A stretch of 64,000 nucleotides of DNA from Triops longicaudatus (GCA_022885665.1 JAGQDJ010000041.1:1-64000), one strand, 5' to 3'; numbered from the stretch's first letter, positions 49,326 to 62,654 are shown. The notes: generated from the letters alone by a model not told the origin. Made by a program: numbers and translations.

Positions 49326-50379
49326 GGGGAGAGTGGGGCAGATTGATACTTTCGAGTTATCTAGCGAAATGCAGAAGGAATATTCTTTTTAAAAATCACG
49401 TAGGGCCTTGTCAAGTAGGCGATTCCTGTGGGAGAAGAAGAGCTAATTCTGTTGCAGCGTTTAGGATTTACACGTGTTTATGTGAAAAGCTTTAGCGTGA
49501 GTAACCATTTTCAGCATCGTCTCAAGCGTCAATTAACTTCTAGAGTTTTTCGAAAATTTACACTACCAAGGCCGTGGCCAAGCAGATAGAATAGGGTATG
49601 AGTATCGAGCAGGTAGAAAGTTAAATCTTTCTTGTACTCCGAGTTTTCATTATTCGAACTTCAACATTGTGCTTGGGGCAGATTGGGACAGGGCTTCAGG
49701 GGCAGTTTTGGACACCGACTAAACTTATCCTGTCACTCAAAAATTAAAAAAATAACAACTTTACTTTAAGCTGGTATATATTTGAATTCTTCGTTCTATC
49801 GTTTTTATTGTTTTCGTGGGCCAGTGATGGCTTCACGAAGGGTTTTCTCTAAGAATCAAGAAACAATCTACGGCGCTGCTCTAAAGTGCAATACTTGTTC
49901 ATACAGTTTCAGACAGGAAAATTTACGTTCAATTACGTGAAGGGGCTTAGCCAGATGTTTCCAGATAAGTGGGAAAACGAAAAGAGGACAGGGCTTGATT
50001 GGCTTCGTGGTTTTATGAAGCGCAATGCTAACATAATTCAAAGTTGTCAAGACGATGCAGTTTAATGATTTCATTATTTTTCATGTTTGGCGGATTATGC
50101 ACAACTTACTAAGTCAAAAATGCTGTTTTCCGTGACATTTCGTTCTAAAAACGCGTCAAACACTTTTTTGATTATCTTGCAGAACGTACACACAAGTGAA
50201 GCGTTACCAAAAGATTTTTTTCTGGACAACTGGTGCCAAAAATGTATTGATTCCTCACTGTGTTTGTCGATCTTACGTACCCAAGTGAACTTAAAAAAAA
50301 AAAAAAAAAGTTTTCTTGAGATTTGCCGCTAAAATTCTCTTGGTCCCAATCTGCCCCACGCCCGTCCCAAATTGCCCCA
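49326..50379 (+). mobile_element. Fossil pogo/CENP-B-type transposon
   Basis: The left boundary GGGGAGAGTGGGGCAGATTG (49326-49345) is matched in inverted form at 50347-50379, where the - strand reads GACGGGCGTGGGGCAGATTG. A direct internal copy of TGGGGCAGATTGGGACAGGG lies at 49674-49693. Between them the + strand carries the remains of a CENP-B-like DNA-binding domain: RRVFSKNQE in frame 3 from ATG 49827, then in frame 2 (49889-50065) FNYVKGLSQMFPD and KRTGLDWLRGFMKRN, which fit the usual KMAGKDWLxGFLKRH motif of Tigger/Jerky/pogo transposases. A frameshift and a stop at 50063 break it, and no DDE domain is left. Exact ends are uncertain. Confidence 0.7.
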
Positions 50380-50517
50380 TGCTTGCGATATATATTAGCT
50401 CATTCTTCATTCGTACAGAGAAATGGTCACAAACTTAAGACCGACCGATCGTCAAACCCAGCAACCTTGGCGGTACTTGGGCTAGACACCTCGCCATACA
50501 TGGGCTCCGATGAAGTC

Positions 50518-50548
50518 AACGTTCGGTTCTCTCAGAGAACCGAACGTT
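50518..50548. repeat. 31-nt near-perfect palindrome
   Basis: Arms AACGTTCGGTTCTCT (50518-50532) and AGAGAACCGAACGTT (50534-50548) are exact reverse complements around one central C. A further GTC/GAC pair outside the arms fits if one base is bulged. It could form a tight cruciform or serve as a dyad-binding site. It lies 140 bp right of the fossil pogo element and is not obviously part of it. Confidence 0.9.
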
Positions 50549-53500
50549 CGACATCCGCAAAACCTGTCTTTACGCAAATAGATGTGTATCACTCAAGGTG
50601 GCGCTGGAACCGGTGAACGATTCTTTCGCCTGGACAGAATTCTTTCGTCTTTTGTTGACGTCATTGAGCCTAAGAATGGTGACGATCAAATCGGCAAGAT
50701 AGGCTTGATTGGTTAATTGGGATTTTTTAATTGGATGTATCTGTCGAGATAAAACCAGACCTGTAGTCGCTGCTAATGGAGTCACGCCTTTAGTGACGCG
50801 ATTCTGAAACTCGCTCGGGGAAGAAGCCTTACAGAAGCCTTTGAGTTTGTTATAAACGCCAAAGGTTCATACTTGCAGGGTGAGTAGGGCGTTAGTTTTC
50901 TTTTGTGATCCTAGAATGAAAGAAGAACACCAATGCTTGGGGAAAGTTAGTCTGAGCTACGATGAAGCGCTGACACTAGGTGTCCGTGAACCCTGTCTGA
51001 AACGCAAGAAAAGAACTCGCATAGTCTTCTAATGACGCGAGACGATGAAGCGGACATGACGAATGAGAACCCTTTGCGAGGATGGCTGAGTTTGTCTCGT
51101 GTTGTCTCCTCTGCAAACCGTGGTATTTCCCTCTTTGACTTCACTCTTGATCCTTCCTATTTCCTTTTCCGCGGTTTCGCTAAGACACCGGAAAGAAACG
51201 CAAGTGCGAAGTGGATTGCTGTTCACAAGGGAAGCTTTACGTTACCGACGTTTATTGCGTGAAGTGGTTGATTGTTTTCTTTCGTCAGTAGGCTACCAGT
51301 AGACTCCTTTAAGAGGCCTTAGCCTTGTTTCCACTACACAACTTATCCTGGATTACTTCTACACAGACATAAAACCTTTACCTGGGAAACTTTTAGCCGC
51401 GTGAAAGTTAATAATCCATAGGCCATAAGAATGGATAGCATACAAGTATGGAAAACCTCTGAAACATTATTGGGACTATCCTTGCCTGTCTAGTATGTTT
51501 GTTGCCACCCTAAAATGAAATGAAGGCCACACAGAGGAGACCATGTAGTGTTTGACGAACACTTGTTTGGTTTTACTTTGGTCCTCTTTGGATCAATAAC
51601 TCGTCGATGTGCCGACGATATAGCAGGTACTTTCCGGTAATTGGTAACCAAGTGGGATAAATTGTCAGAAAAAAAGTAAGCCCAGTTTTTCTTTTGTGGT
51701 TTCTTCGCATATCGCTTCAAAATTCCTTGGAGGAAAACTTTCGGTAGGTCAGGAGGCGTGGTTTGGCTTAAATTGCTACCGGGAGGTGGGGCGATCAAAA
51801 TCGGCCCAAGAGGACAGAGTCAGCATTATTTTCCCCGCCGTGCAGACAAAAGCAAACTCTTCAGCGTGTAGATTAGGGAGAGGGGAGAGTGTAAGAGGGT
51901 GCCGGGAAGAAATGAGAGCTGGGAAAACGAGGGCAGATGGTTTTTAGCTAACTTTTGCGTCTGATCGAAAGCCCAACGCTTACATAGGTTGGACTGGGTT
52001 TCTGCAGATATCTCGTCCGGGAAACCTCGTAGTGATCCAGGACACCATTACTTGCTGCCGCCGTAATTCCAAGCAAGCGAACCTTACTTGGCAGAAACAA
52101 AACAAATTGCTGCTTTTCCCCAACTTGCCGTTAGCGTTTGTTGAACTTCTTCTTAATCAGTAGTACCGAAACCTCAAAGAGGTGTTCCTCCAACTTTTAG
52201 GCAGGGTGGTCAGGGTGATAGGTGATATTGCTACAAGCTCTTCGAAAACTGAGTCCTGTTTAACGTTGAGCGATTGTTGACAAGCAGTAAGCGATAACTA
52301 GCAGCCTGAACGAGACTTTTAGGGTTCTCACTTGTTTCGTCAGCGACTCTTCTGAACTAACTTTCAGTGTAGGAGGATCAAGGTCTAATGGATGGCTTTC
52401 CGACACAAATGACGTGTCGGTGGTGGTGAGGGTATCGGGGAGAGTGGGGGGACACAGGGTAAAACTACATGGAACATCACCAAAAGTCCCCTGACTTGAG
52501 TGCCGGCTGCCCACCCCATATGCTAACTTGATTAGTCACCAAGGAGAACCTATCTGCAGCTCGTAATATGTTACCAGGACTGCCATTACAGACTGCGAAG
52601 CTTAGATAGTGTGTCTGGGGTATTGACAAAAAGATATGGAAAAGATGAGAAGGACTTTCGGAGAACATACCTTACATCGTGACTTAATGAAATTTGACTC
52701 AAGGACGAAACTAATATATAGTATTTATGTATCAATCTTTGTTGATCTGAAGGAAGTTAAGCGCTCGTTGCTTAGAAAACAATAATTTATTCTGTATTCA
52801 GAAAGGTGAACCTACCGATGTTTTTCAGGTGACAGAAACAGTTGCTCGTCTGAAATGGATGAGCTAAGTCACAGTCGCAGCCAAGGGGACTTGGGGTTGG
52901 GTGGGGGTAGCACCCCTGCGCGCCTGCTCGAGATATCCGCCAAGAGGTCCTAAATTGCTTCATTACCTAACAATTTAACGAAAAACAAAACAGCTTATTT
53001 TAAAGAAGCTTCTTATTCACGCTAGGTGTGAACACAATATCCAGCTAGTATGACAAAAATGTTAACTGATTCAACGCTGTCCGTGTGATTATTGTTTCAT
53101 TAACCATTAAGCTTGAGCATTATTTTAACTGAATAGACTGACTTGTTGATTTCTATTTCGTGACGACGATAGTCATGCTACTTTTGCTATGCTATTGAAT
53201 TACTGTAGTAATTTTTCGGTTAAAATTCGTTCTGGTAATGAAGACACTGCAGTAAATACTTTTCAAATGCAGTGAAGGACCACAAGGTAGCGATATGTAC
53301 ACTGGAATACTGAAAATAATGTATAAGCCTCTGTAAATAATTGTTGCTTCTGTGTATGCAGTTAAGTACTTTTCGTCTTCGTTCCTTACGCCTGTCTTGC
53401 GTGTCATTAACCACATTTCATAAATGACAGTAAAGACTTCGAGAAGGTTCAAGAGGAAATGGGGAGAAGAAAGATATTCGAGTAACTGGATTAACCACCG

Positions 53501-54088
53501 AGCTAGTAGGAACTGTAAGTGCTTGTAAATGTGATTTCCAACGCACAATTTTTCTGTTTGCCCGGGTTTTTATTAGGTAGAGAACAATGCTAGCATCGTA
53601 AAGCTATACTTTTATGGCAACCGGCCGAAAGTTGATTCTTTATTATAGTCTTGGTTTAAATCAAACGTGCCAGTGGTTAAGACGAGAATGGCTCGAAAGA
53701 CTCGCTGGCGGTAATCAACCTCCCCCACACACGTACACACCTTCTTAGGTGCCTTTTCAGTTGTTAAGTTTTTCAAAACAGTAAAGTCAGACTCATGATA
53801 AACCTGATAAATTGCTACAATAACTCAAGTTTCATTTAACTCCATTATGAAATTCTGTTAATCCAAAATATTTCATAGCAACGAAACTATGCTACTATCC
53901 TTAGACGTCAGTTCAAGCGCCGGGTTATTAGTTGTATCTGACACGTTTCCCTTTTGCAAAACCAGTTAGAATGACAGTTTTCAAGACTTAATTTGCTGCG
54001 AGCGAATTGGGCTCCAGAATCAATGTAGTATTCCAGCGAACATTATTGAAGGCAGAATCACAGAATGGGATAAACGCGTGGCCTATAG

Positions 54089-54160
54089 CAGTGGTGTAGC
54101 GAGGGTTTAGCGAGGACGTATGCAACATCCGAGGGCGCATTGTTAAAGGGACCGCCAGCA
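54089..54160 (+). mobile_element. hAT-like transposon left end
   Basis: CAGTGGTGTAGCGAGGGTTT is typical of hAT termini, and the inner sequence (CCGAGGGCGCATTGTTAAAG) resembles subterminal sequence often found there. The opposite terminus and an 8-bp duplication of GCCTATAG were not found, so this is a fragment. Confidence 0.4.
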
Positions 54161-55454
54161 CATAATTTGACCCGATTTCGTTATTACATTTCACGTAGCA
54201 GTAAGTCTGAAATGCAGAAAATTTCTGAACTCACAGTTGGCGATTATTCAAACTTACAACCGTACTTCACGTGTGTGCAACCGTGAATGTCTTTATTAAT
54301 AAGTTAGTTTATTGCAAGCGTTCAGCAGTGATTGTATATGACGAAAGTTTAAAGTCACAAACATGAAACAGTCCGGTTTTGGTAGGGTGAGGGAATGTGA
54401 CGGGTCACGATTCATACTTTACATTTTTCATTGTAGGACCCTTGAAAGTATTGTTTGGAGGCTAGAAGACAAAAGGAAGAGCTTCCTAGACATGGAAGTC
54501 GATTGCGCTTTTTTGTAGGAGACAACTGAGGTCGTAGCTGCAGCAAGGGATTTGCAAGGGTTACAATGGTAGTAGCTGGCCCTGGAAGCTGGATACCTTC
54601 GCATGGTCTTAAGTACGCTGGATTTTCCAGGCGAAAGAATAAGGTTATACTCATATAGCGCTAGTATTTTGCGAGAAGAAGAGAATGGTCTTACAATTTA
54701 TTGGCCACTTCTTGGCAGTGCTAAGGCAATTTTCTCCACGGCGTCCATTTTCCCTGTCTTCTGGGTTTCATATCGGCTTCCAGCCTTTTCTCCCATGTTC
54801 CCTGGCACGCTTGTTTTCCGAGAACTCTCCAAGTGTATTATGTAACAACCAAACGAAGACCTCTTTCCCCTTCGGCCCGTGAGCTGAGACGGCTGCTCCT
54901 ACTTCAGCCTTTAAATGCAGGTCTGGGTTTTTCTGGTAGCTGAAGGAAGATATTGTTCGGAGAGTAGGACACGTTAATACTGTACATCATCCTTTACATT
55001 TTTTAATTAAAAGCAGAAAGCATATAAAATCGCTGCAGCGAACTATGGACATGCTCAACTTTTGAAACCTCTGCCGTAAGAATTAGGAACAGAGAAATCG
55101 ACTCCCTGAAGTGTCAAGTTCGAGGCAAAACGTGGAGCGCACGTCGTTGCCAGCTAAAGAAATCAATAAGACGAGAAGGAGTTGGTGGTTCCAAGCCCCG
55201 TTTTTCCTTCCTCTGTCTTTAGCTATACCTTAGTTGCTGGTGGACGAAAAGTTCTTTTGTTGAGTCTTGCTCTCCTTCCTTACTCGTAAAAGGAAAAGGA
55301 AATGCGGGGGTAACAGATAGGAGACGGCAAAAGGAGCTCAGACCGGCTCTGGGATTGGCACGGCAGAAAAACACAAGAAAATTTTGCCAGGGCTGGAGAA
55401 TCTAGACGTCAAGGTTGAAATACCTACAGGCTTGTGAAGATTAGGGTTAAAAAA

Positions 55455-55535
55455 AAGCTCTTGGCTAGCTCAGTCGGGGATTTTGCTTCATTTTAGTAAT
55501 TTTAAGCTTTGGACGCCGTGTTTGAATTTAAGTCC
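55455..55535 (+). other. tRNA-like relic (possible SINE head)
   Basis: GGCTAGCTCAGTCGG (55463-55477) matches the D-arm/A-box of eukaryotic lysine tRNA. A weak B-box-like GTTTGAATTTA follows at 55520-55530. The acceptor and anticodon arms do not fold, so this is at best a decayed tRNA pseudogene or tRNA-derived SINE head. Confidence 0.25.
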
Positions 55536-57807
55536 TAGGAATTCGGTCTTCCCGTTGAGTCTTTTATTCCAGTAGAACTTCGTGCATGTGTAATCCACAC
55601 CACATTTAGTCCATTTCTCCCACAGATACTTGCAAGATTTTTGCCCTTTTTCGGACCTTAATCTACTTCGACGAAGTATAATAAATGCAAGAGCGTCATT
55701 TTCTACTCCAAAGCGCACAATGTCTGCGCAACAAGTTTAACAAATATGCATAAGCCATTCCAGATACAATGGGAGAAGCATGCTGTTTGCCAAGCGAAAC
55801 GGAAACCATCGTACAAGCTAAATAAAACGCGAAATTGTGGCGATGTGATTTTCCGCTTACATTAAGCAGTTATGCTGCTGAACTGCTAGCAAGACTTTTT
55901 TTTAAAAAAAAGGAAAAATTTCGGAAATCAGTAGCTCGTTTAGCTGAAATTATCGTTGAAAGACACATAGTACTGGATCCAGACTGGCATGAACATAAGC
56001 CAGTTCGTTTCGATAGAATATTTGCCACACGTCGGATAGTTTGAACTCCACTTTGGTCAGGATTCTGATCGTTGCTATGTAATCGGCACCATTTAAAAAA
56101 AATCAAAAGCACCGTTTCAAATACGAACCCAAAGACAAGCAAAAGAGTACGGATCCAATAAAGTTGGTGTTAGGCCTCCGGAGTGAATCGCTTGCCACCG
56201 CCCATTTTAAGCTTTAGAGGTAGTTATTGAGATAGGACGGGAGGCGCTTCGCGATGGCGTCATTTACGGCAAATCCCATTGAAGCCGGTTTTTTTTTTCT
56301 TCGCCAGAGGTATGAGTTTTAATGGCAAAAGTTACGGTTTAAAGATTGTTATTATACTTGCATCAAACACCAGCTGTTGGTATTTAGGACGTTGAGTTAT
56401 AGCATAGCGTGCAATAGCATTTTTTTCGGTCGTTTTCTCAAATTAACTCAAACGACAAATTTCATGTGATAGTAAGAGTGCGGATGAGGTGTCGTGACAA
56501 GTATACTCATTTTTCTAGTATGCGGTCTGATGTTAACCACGTTGACTTTTTTCTCTTGGTTCTTGGCGAATGGTAAGAAGCCCAGAAAATGGGTCGAAGA
56601 TTGTCGTCCGGAACAGCTTTTCTTGATTTTGGCTGGTTAGCTGGAACCCTAAACACTTGCAATGCGCGTGTAGCGTGATGATTAAACTTTTTCAGCTAGT
56701 GTTTTTATAGTCCCTTTTCATTCTCCAGATCCCCTTTTTGCAGTCGTTTTACCCTTGTTCGCACAATATTCTCCTCGTTCCATGTCTTTAGCTCAGCGAA
56801 GCTTCTTCTGTCTCCCCTCCTACAGCAGGCTGGATCTTGGGGAAGCGAACGGAACACGAGAATCAAGTCTTCGAGCTGCAACACCCAAGGCGGACGGGTG
56901 GAAAAAGTTGCAAGGCCTATGTGCGCCTGGAGGCTTGTGGAGGGTTGCAAAAGCGGGGAAGGGCAGCTTCTCGGTTCCTTTGCGACTTTGTTAAACCCCC
57001 TGTCCCCAAGAGTTGGTGTTTCTTTCGGAAAGGATGTGGGCGAGTGTTGGCAGCACGAGTGTGTTGATGTATTGATTGGGTCTCATGGGATGCATCGCTA
57101 CAGCTTTACCACCAAGTTGACAAACTTGCTAGCAATACCCTTTTACGCCTATGTCACCCAACTTGGGATGTATACTTCTCATCGGACAATAGAAGTTATC
57201 AGATTTCTATTTATCCCTAAGGCGTCGTTTAACTCCCTTCCTTGAGTGTACACGACTCGACATTATAAGCGCGTCATAGACACGAAAGCTAAACTGTTCT
57301 TATACGCCATTGATTATTTCCGACTTTCACAGTCTTTCACTTTTGGCATTGAGCCGTGAAGGTGGCATACTTTTGCGTGTTTTTACTATTGAACGCAAAC
57401 ATAAGATCACATATCTATTGCGTCTGCACCATTTCACTGTCGCAGATTTACTTAAGAGGTCGAACGGGACAGCGTCGGCACATTTCTGTTCTTTATTTTC
57501 TACATAACGTGAAGACAAGAATCTAGCTCAGAGTTACACTTGTTGGATGAACTGGTGCTTGGCTAGCAAACGAAGTGTTGTACAATACGCTTCCAGAAGA
57601 CGAAATGTAATACCAAACGGCCGTGAAAACTAGAGGCCCTTCAACTATACGAACGAGATGCCGGGTACACTGTTGGGAATAAGGGATGGGACAAATTGGC
57701 CGCGTGTTTTGCCGTATTGAAGCTGACAGATATACCTTTCAAGAAATGTACACGGTAGAGTTGGAAGGTATTTAAAAACTTACAGCTGTATTGCAAATGT
57801 ATACGAG

Positions 57808-58050
57808 AATCGTTGTAGCACTTTACTGTTGTGAAAATCTATTTTTCTTTATTCAGTCATTTGCACAGCACACAACTTACTGTCAGAAATCGTCCAGTCC
57901 AAATCGTATCGAAGCGCCAATTTTGACTTTCCGTGTCTCCTCTAAGTTTACTTTTGAATTCTGTGGCTGAGTTGTCTGTAGTTTACGCTGTACACACAGA
58001 AAAGGACACAGTTTCTAGGTACTGAAAGTAAACGTCACAACGAAAACACT
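57808..58050 (+). repeat. Dispersed repeat, copy 2
   Basis: Second copy of the unclassified repeat at 29475-29745, same orientation. Its right end abuts the hAT-like element at 58056, which probably inserted at or near the repeat boundary. Confidence 0.7.
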
Positions 58051-58055
58051 AAGAC

Positions 58056-58205
58056 TAGGGCTGTAGCCAGGTTGTCGGTTCTCGGTGGATCAATATGCAA
58101 GTTTACTGGACATTTTGTTTTGGCCTGTGTTCTCCTTGATACAATTAAAATTTCGAGGAGGGGAGGGGGGGGGCTAACCCATAACCCCCCCTGGCAACGG
58201 GCTTG
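58056..58205 (-). mobile_element. hAT-like MITE with 8-bp duplication, inverted copy
   Basis: A 150-bp element lies between ACTAAGAC (58048-58055) and ACTAAGGC (58206-58213), an 8-bp duplication with one mismatch. Its termini are TAGGGCTGTAGCCAGG and, inverted, CAAGCCCGTTGCCAGG. On the - strand the interior reads AAAATGTCCAGTAAACTTGC, matching the copies at 42372 and 30275. It includes G9 and C7 runs able to pair. Confidence 0.78.
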
Positions 58206-58887
58206 ACTAAGGCTCCTATTACCATTACAAATATATTGCAGTTATTTGGACGAAGGTGTGTAAAAACGCCCTTAGTCTCCCAACAAAAGAAAGAAATATC
58301 ACTACTCACTGAATCTGTTGGTTTGAGGATCGTGGTTTGCATACATCTGGGTTGGTCGTAATTGTTTTTTGAGTTATATGCGACAGCACAGGACGACATA
58401 TTTTTGAAAACTATGTGACGATGTTTTTCTACCTTCGCCCTATTGGTTTACTACCCCCTTAAATTAGTGCTCTGGATTTAACGAGCGATTATTTAAGGAA
58501 AGAAAGATAGCAAATGCCTTTTGCTGCGAGTTACCAGTCCACAGGTAGCTACGTCTGTAATTATGAATACGTTTTATTGTCTGTAACTCGACAAAATGTC
58601 GAATTCACTTAATAGCCAGCGTATGAACAGAGAAAAAGAAAAACGTAGAATTCAAGAATAAATTCAGTCCAAATAAACACAGTTTGTGTCCTAACGTCGA
58701 TATTGTTTAGATCTGATTGACGAGTCTATTTTAGTCCATTCTACTTTTAGCAATCTAAAAATTTTGTCAGTTTACGCCACTTCAAATAAACAAAGTAATT
58801 TCAAAGTAAGTGTTAGTTGCCAAGCGCGTCACGTTTTGTCACTGTGTGATCGGAACATGTAAGCACTATACATGTATGACAGTACAG

Positions 58888-58911
58888 GGAGATAATACTG
58901 GAGATAATACT
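58888..58911 (+). repeat. 12-bp tandem duplication
   Basis: GGAGATAATACT occurs twice head to tail without mismatch. It is a short local duplication with no other context. Confidence 0.85.
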
Positions 58912-61095
58912 AATGTTAATTCCTGTTCATGAATAACATCTTAAGCTTTCTCTGCAGTTCTTCTGTATTTGGATTCCTAGTTCTCCAACATAACGTTTAA
59001 TTTCGAGGAAAAGAATCACCTCGAGAGTTTTTTCAAAGTACTTTTTTCCAGTTAACTCCAAATTCAAGCTAAATATTAAATTAAAGTTAAATTCACAAAT
59101 TCAACTCTACCTTGTTTCAATTCTGCTACGCAGAGTACAACTGTAAAATTGCGTAATGTGTACCTAACTGTAAAATTGTCGGATGCTGTGTTTATTGAAA
59201 CTGTTTTGCTTCAACGATTCTTTTAAAAATCCGCAAATAAAAGAACGGAGCGACACATAGTCCTCCGGCATGTGGACATGCAGCACATGGCATTACACCC
59301 CAGGCGAAGGCCAGCGACGAAGGAGGAGCTAATCCTCTTATCTGCTTGACTCGCTCCTGAGTCAGGCGTTAGCAAAGAAAGACTCTTCACGTGAATAGAC
59401 TGTTTACGAGATAAAAAGCCATTAAACGTCAAATATTCAAACTTGGGTCAGCAAGCCAGGAACAAGACGTGTGTGCGTCTCATCGTTCTGGCCACGCCGG
59501 CCAAATCGTCATGGAGAGGAACATTATTGATAAACTGTTTAGCGGTACCGTCCTCTGAATCTGGTTCTATCCGGACTCACAGAGCTGGTGAACCTAGGAG
59601 GACTGCTTGATTTGGGCAAAATGCCCGTGTTTACCGGATGTTGCATTCAAAGCATAAGCCAAATGTGCGTGTAAAGAAAGGAAACGTTTTTTCTTCGATT
59701 TTCTTAGCAGCCTAAAGAGAAAAAAAAAAGAGGATTTGGCTCACCAAACTTCCATCCTAACGCCGTTTTTAAGGCGTCTGGCTCGAGTTCTCTTTTGAAT
59801 TTTGGGACCTTTAAGACCGATGCTACCTAGGGGCTATTGAGGGTGAGAATCCCTCGTTTTTTCCCTCCCGGCGTTCTCAGTTTCTTACTTGTCGTCAGTG
59901 TTCGACCTTTTTTTGGCCAGGGGGCGCACCTCTCCCGTCTCCCACAAATTGACTCGGGTTTTTCACAACTTAATTCATGGCTTTGACATCAACGATGCGT
60001 GTGGGAGGCTTTTGCAAGACAAGGGGAGCTCAAGGAAAAAGCTTTCCGTACATAAAACCGACAAGAGAAACTACATGCGTTTGCTTTATGACCCTTTTCT
60101 GTCGAACCTCGACACAGAACCTTCCGTCTTCCATTTTTAAACTACAACCACCCCTTCCCCCTCCAGGCTTCCTTTCTGCGATTCCTTTCCTTTTTTATTC
60201 GTTGAAGTACCAAAGCACAGCCGAAGTTAATGGACGCGAAGGCGATACAAAGTTTATACAGTAACTTTACCCATCTTGTATCCACTACAAAACAGCTGAA
60301 ACGATAAGGATAGGCAATGCGTTTACGGTCAATACATAACTAGGCTGGAGGCCGCGCGGATTCGTAACTTGGCTTCAATCGCGGGAACACACGTGGACAG
60401 CCACTAGCGGCGGTGATTTGATTCAATTATGGAAGGATGGTAGTCGTATTCCTATTTTTGTGTCATTATGGCTTTTGTTGCGAGTAGAAAAAAAATATTC
60501 GGCGAATCGTCTATGCTAGAGGGTTCGTCGGCTCACCGCTGCTAATAATCACCGAAGATAGCATCTACCACTCCCTGGGACCAGTACCTTGATGCAAAAT
60601 CTGCGATAAGTCTTATCGTGTTGGAGTACTTCAACGCAAGATTGGCGCAGTAAGGAACTTTGACTTCTATGTACTTAACGCGCCGTCGAAAACCAGGAAG
60701 CTTGAAAGTTATACTCCAATAAGAAAACCAGAGATTATTTCATTGTTGTCTAGTCGAATTTGTGAATCGTGCTTTACTTATGTTTCTGCTGGTCAGGCAC
60801 TAAACGCTCTGGAGCAAATCGTGGAGTGGAGTTTGTGTAGAAACTGGCAACCATGAAAGTAAAGCCTAGGACTACCACTTTGGTTGACATATTTTCCATT
60901 TCCTTTTCTGCTTGTTTCCTTCGTCCTTTGCCTTTCGTCTGCTTAGACTCAGCTCCGACACTTAGATGAAACCCTAGTTCGTACAGTAGAAAGACAGGAC
61001 ATCACTGATAAATCGATGGATCCTTGCAACCCTTACTAACCTCGGTACTGGCGACTTACCAAAACTTGCTAGTTCCTATTTTTCGCCTTCCATGT

Positions 61096-61113
61096 ATCTC
61101 TCTCTCTCTCTCT
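61096..61113 (+). repeat. CT microsatellite
   Basis: About nine TC/CT units in a pyrimidine-rich stretch. Shortly after, TACCATGGTCTTT is repeated at 61137-61149 and 61153-61165. Confidence 0.85.
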
Positions 61114-62650
61114 TTTCTCCCTCTCTTTGGAACGAATACCATGGTCTTTATTTACCATGGTCTTTGGGTCCTTATTTTTATTTATTGATTACTTTTTCTT
61201 TGCCGTGGGCCGAAACATCTCACTAACCCATTACCTTAGATAAGCGGTAGTCAAATAGCCGACCGCGATCGTATTTTGTCCCTGTTGTCATTTATTCGCA
61301 ATCTGTCTCATCCGATTGGCACGTAAATTGCCGCTCTGCTAGCAATAGTTCATCATTCTTTTGTTAATTCTGCCGTATCCTTTTTACCTCTATTTTAACC
61401 CTTGATTACCGTTTTATAGTGAAAACGTTTTACAGGGTAACATTCTTGCCGTACTAAAATTAAGAGTAGTTCTATTTCTAGTTTTAATTAGCGTTAGCAA
61501 TTAGCGTGAACTTGGCTGAACTAGTTCGAGTTATTGTTTTTACCAGGACTTGCAATGGTCCTCTTTCTCACTCTAAAGATATTAATTGTGCATGCGAATC
61601 GTACAGTACTATACTCGAGGTACTTCCAGTGTTGTAGGTGTGCATTTTCGTGGGTTGTTAGTAGTTAATCATGACTCACGATCTATTCAAATTAGCCCAG
61701 TCGCCCTGATGTTGCTATCCGGCAACCATCGATGCCAAGTAATTGCTTCACACTTTCATAGCGGTGACATTTAAAAGGACTATCTTCAAACCGGTCAGGG
61801 GTGAAAAAGTCTCTTCTAACGCTGCAAGTCAGAATAGTTTCTATTTAATGTAAGACTTTATTCCCTTCCCTTTTCTTTTCCTGGTAGAACAAAACACTAT
61901 TTAGAAAAGTTTTCCACATGTTTTAGTTCTTTTCTGAAGAAGTGAACAGTATTTATTTATTCAGTTCTCTATCTATAAAAATTTTGAAGTATTCTCTCCG
62001 TCAGTCGCGTATTGAATACATTTCATATTAGAATTACAAACAACAAACATCATAATTTAATATCTGTACGTATGAGATGAAAATAGTGGTTGCGTTAAAA
62101 AAAGTAAGGAGCCGGAGTGATTTTCACTTTTTTTCACTCAAGATTTGGTCAACTGCATCTACAAAGATGAACAGCTAATGAAAAAAACTATGAACTGTAA
62201 TGTGCACATCATCTCAAATTCAAAAGACGACATTTAAAACATAACGGCAAGGAATTCGCTCGTAAAATTAAAAGTTGTCTCGCAGCATAAAGGACAAAAC
62301 AGGGAATCAAGCGGCTCATTAGTGCCAAGCGAGACGAATAGGAGCGCCACGAGGGAACCGGGGTTTCTGACTGAAACAAAAACGCATCATATCACGGAAG
62401 TATCAAATTTGATTTTGCGTGAGTAGAGAAGTTTTGTCATGTTCAGGCTGAAGGGGCCTGTCGGCGCTGAAGATAGGATAGGAGAACGGGTGGTCACGTT
62501 AGGTAAGCATACAGATGGTGCTTGCAGTACCCGGTTATCGATAAAAAAGCGAGAAGCTTTTCGATATGATGGCCAATACAAAACTCGTTGGAGAATCTAG
62601 TTTCTAACGGGATTAAATACACAACACTTTGAAGATAGAAGCCTAACTCC

Positions 62651-62654
<4 letters not shown>

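Noticed and set aside
53192..53548. 118-codon minus-strand ORF with hydrophobic stretches
   Set aside because: Hydrophobicity follows from AT-rich codons; no family, no splice signals and no ordered topology.
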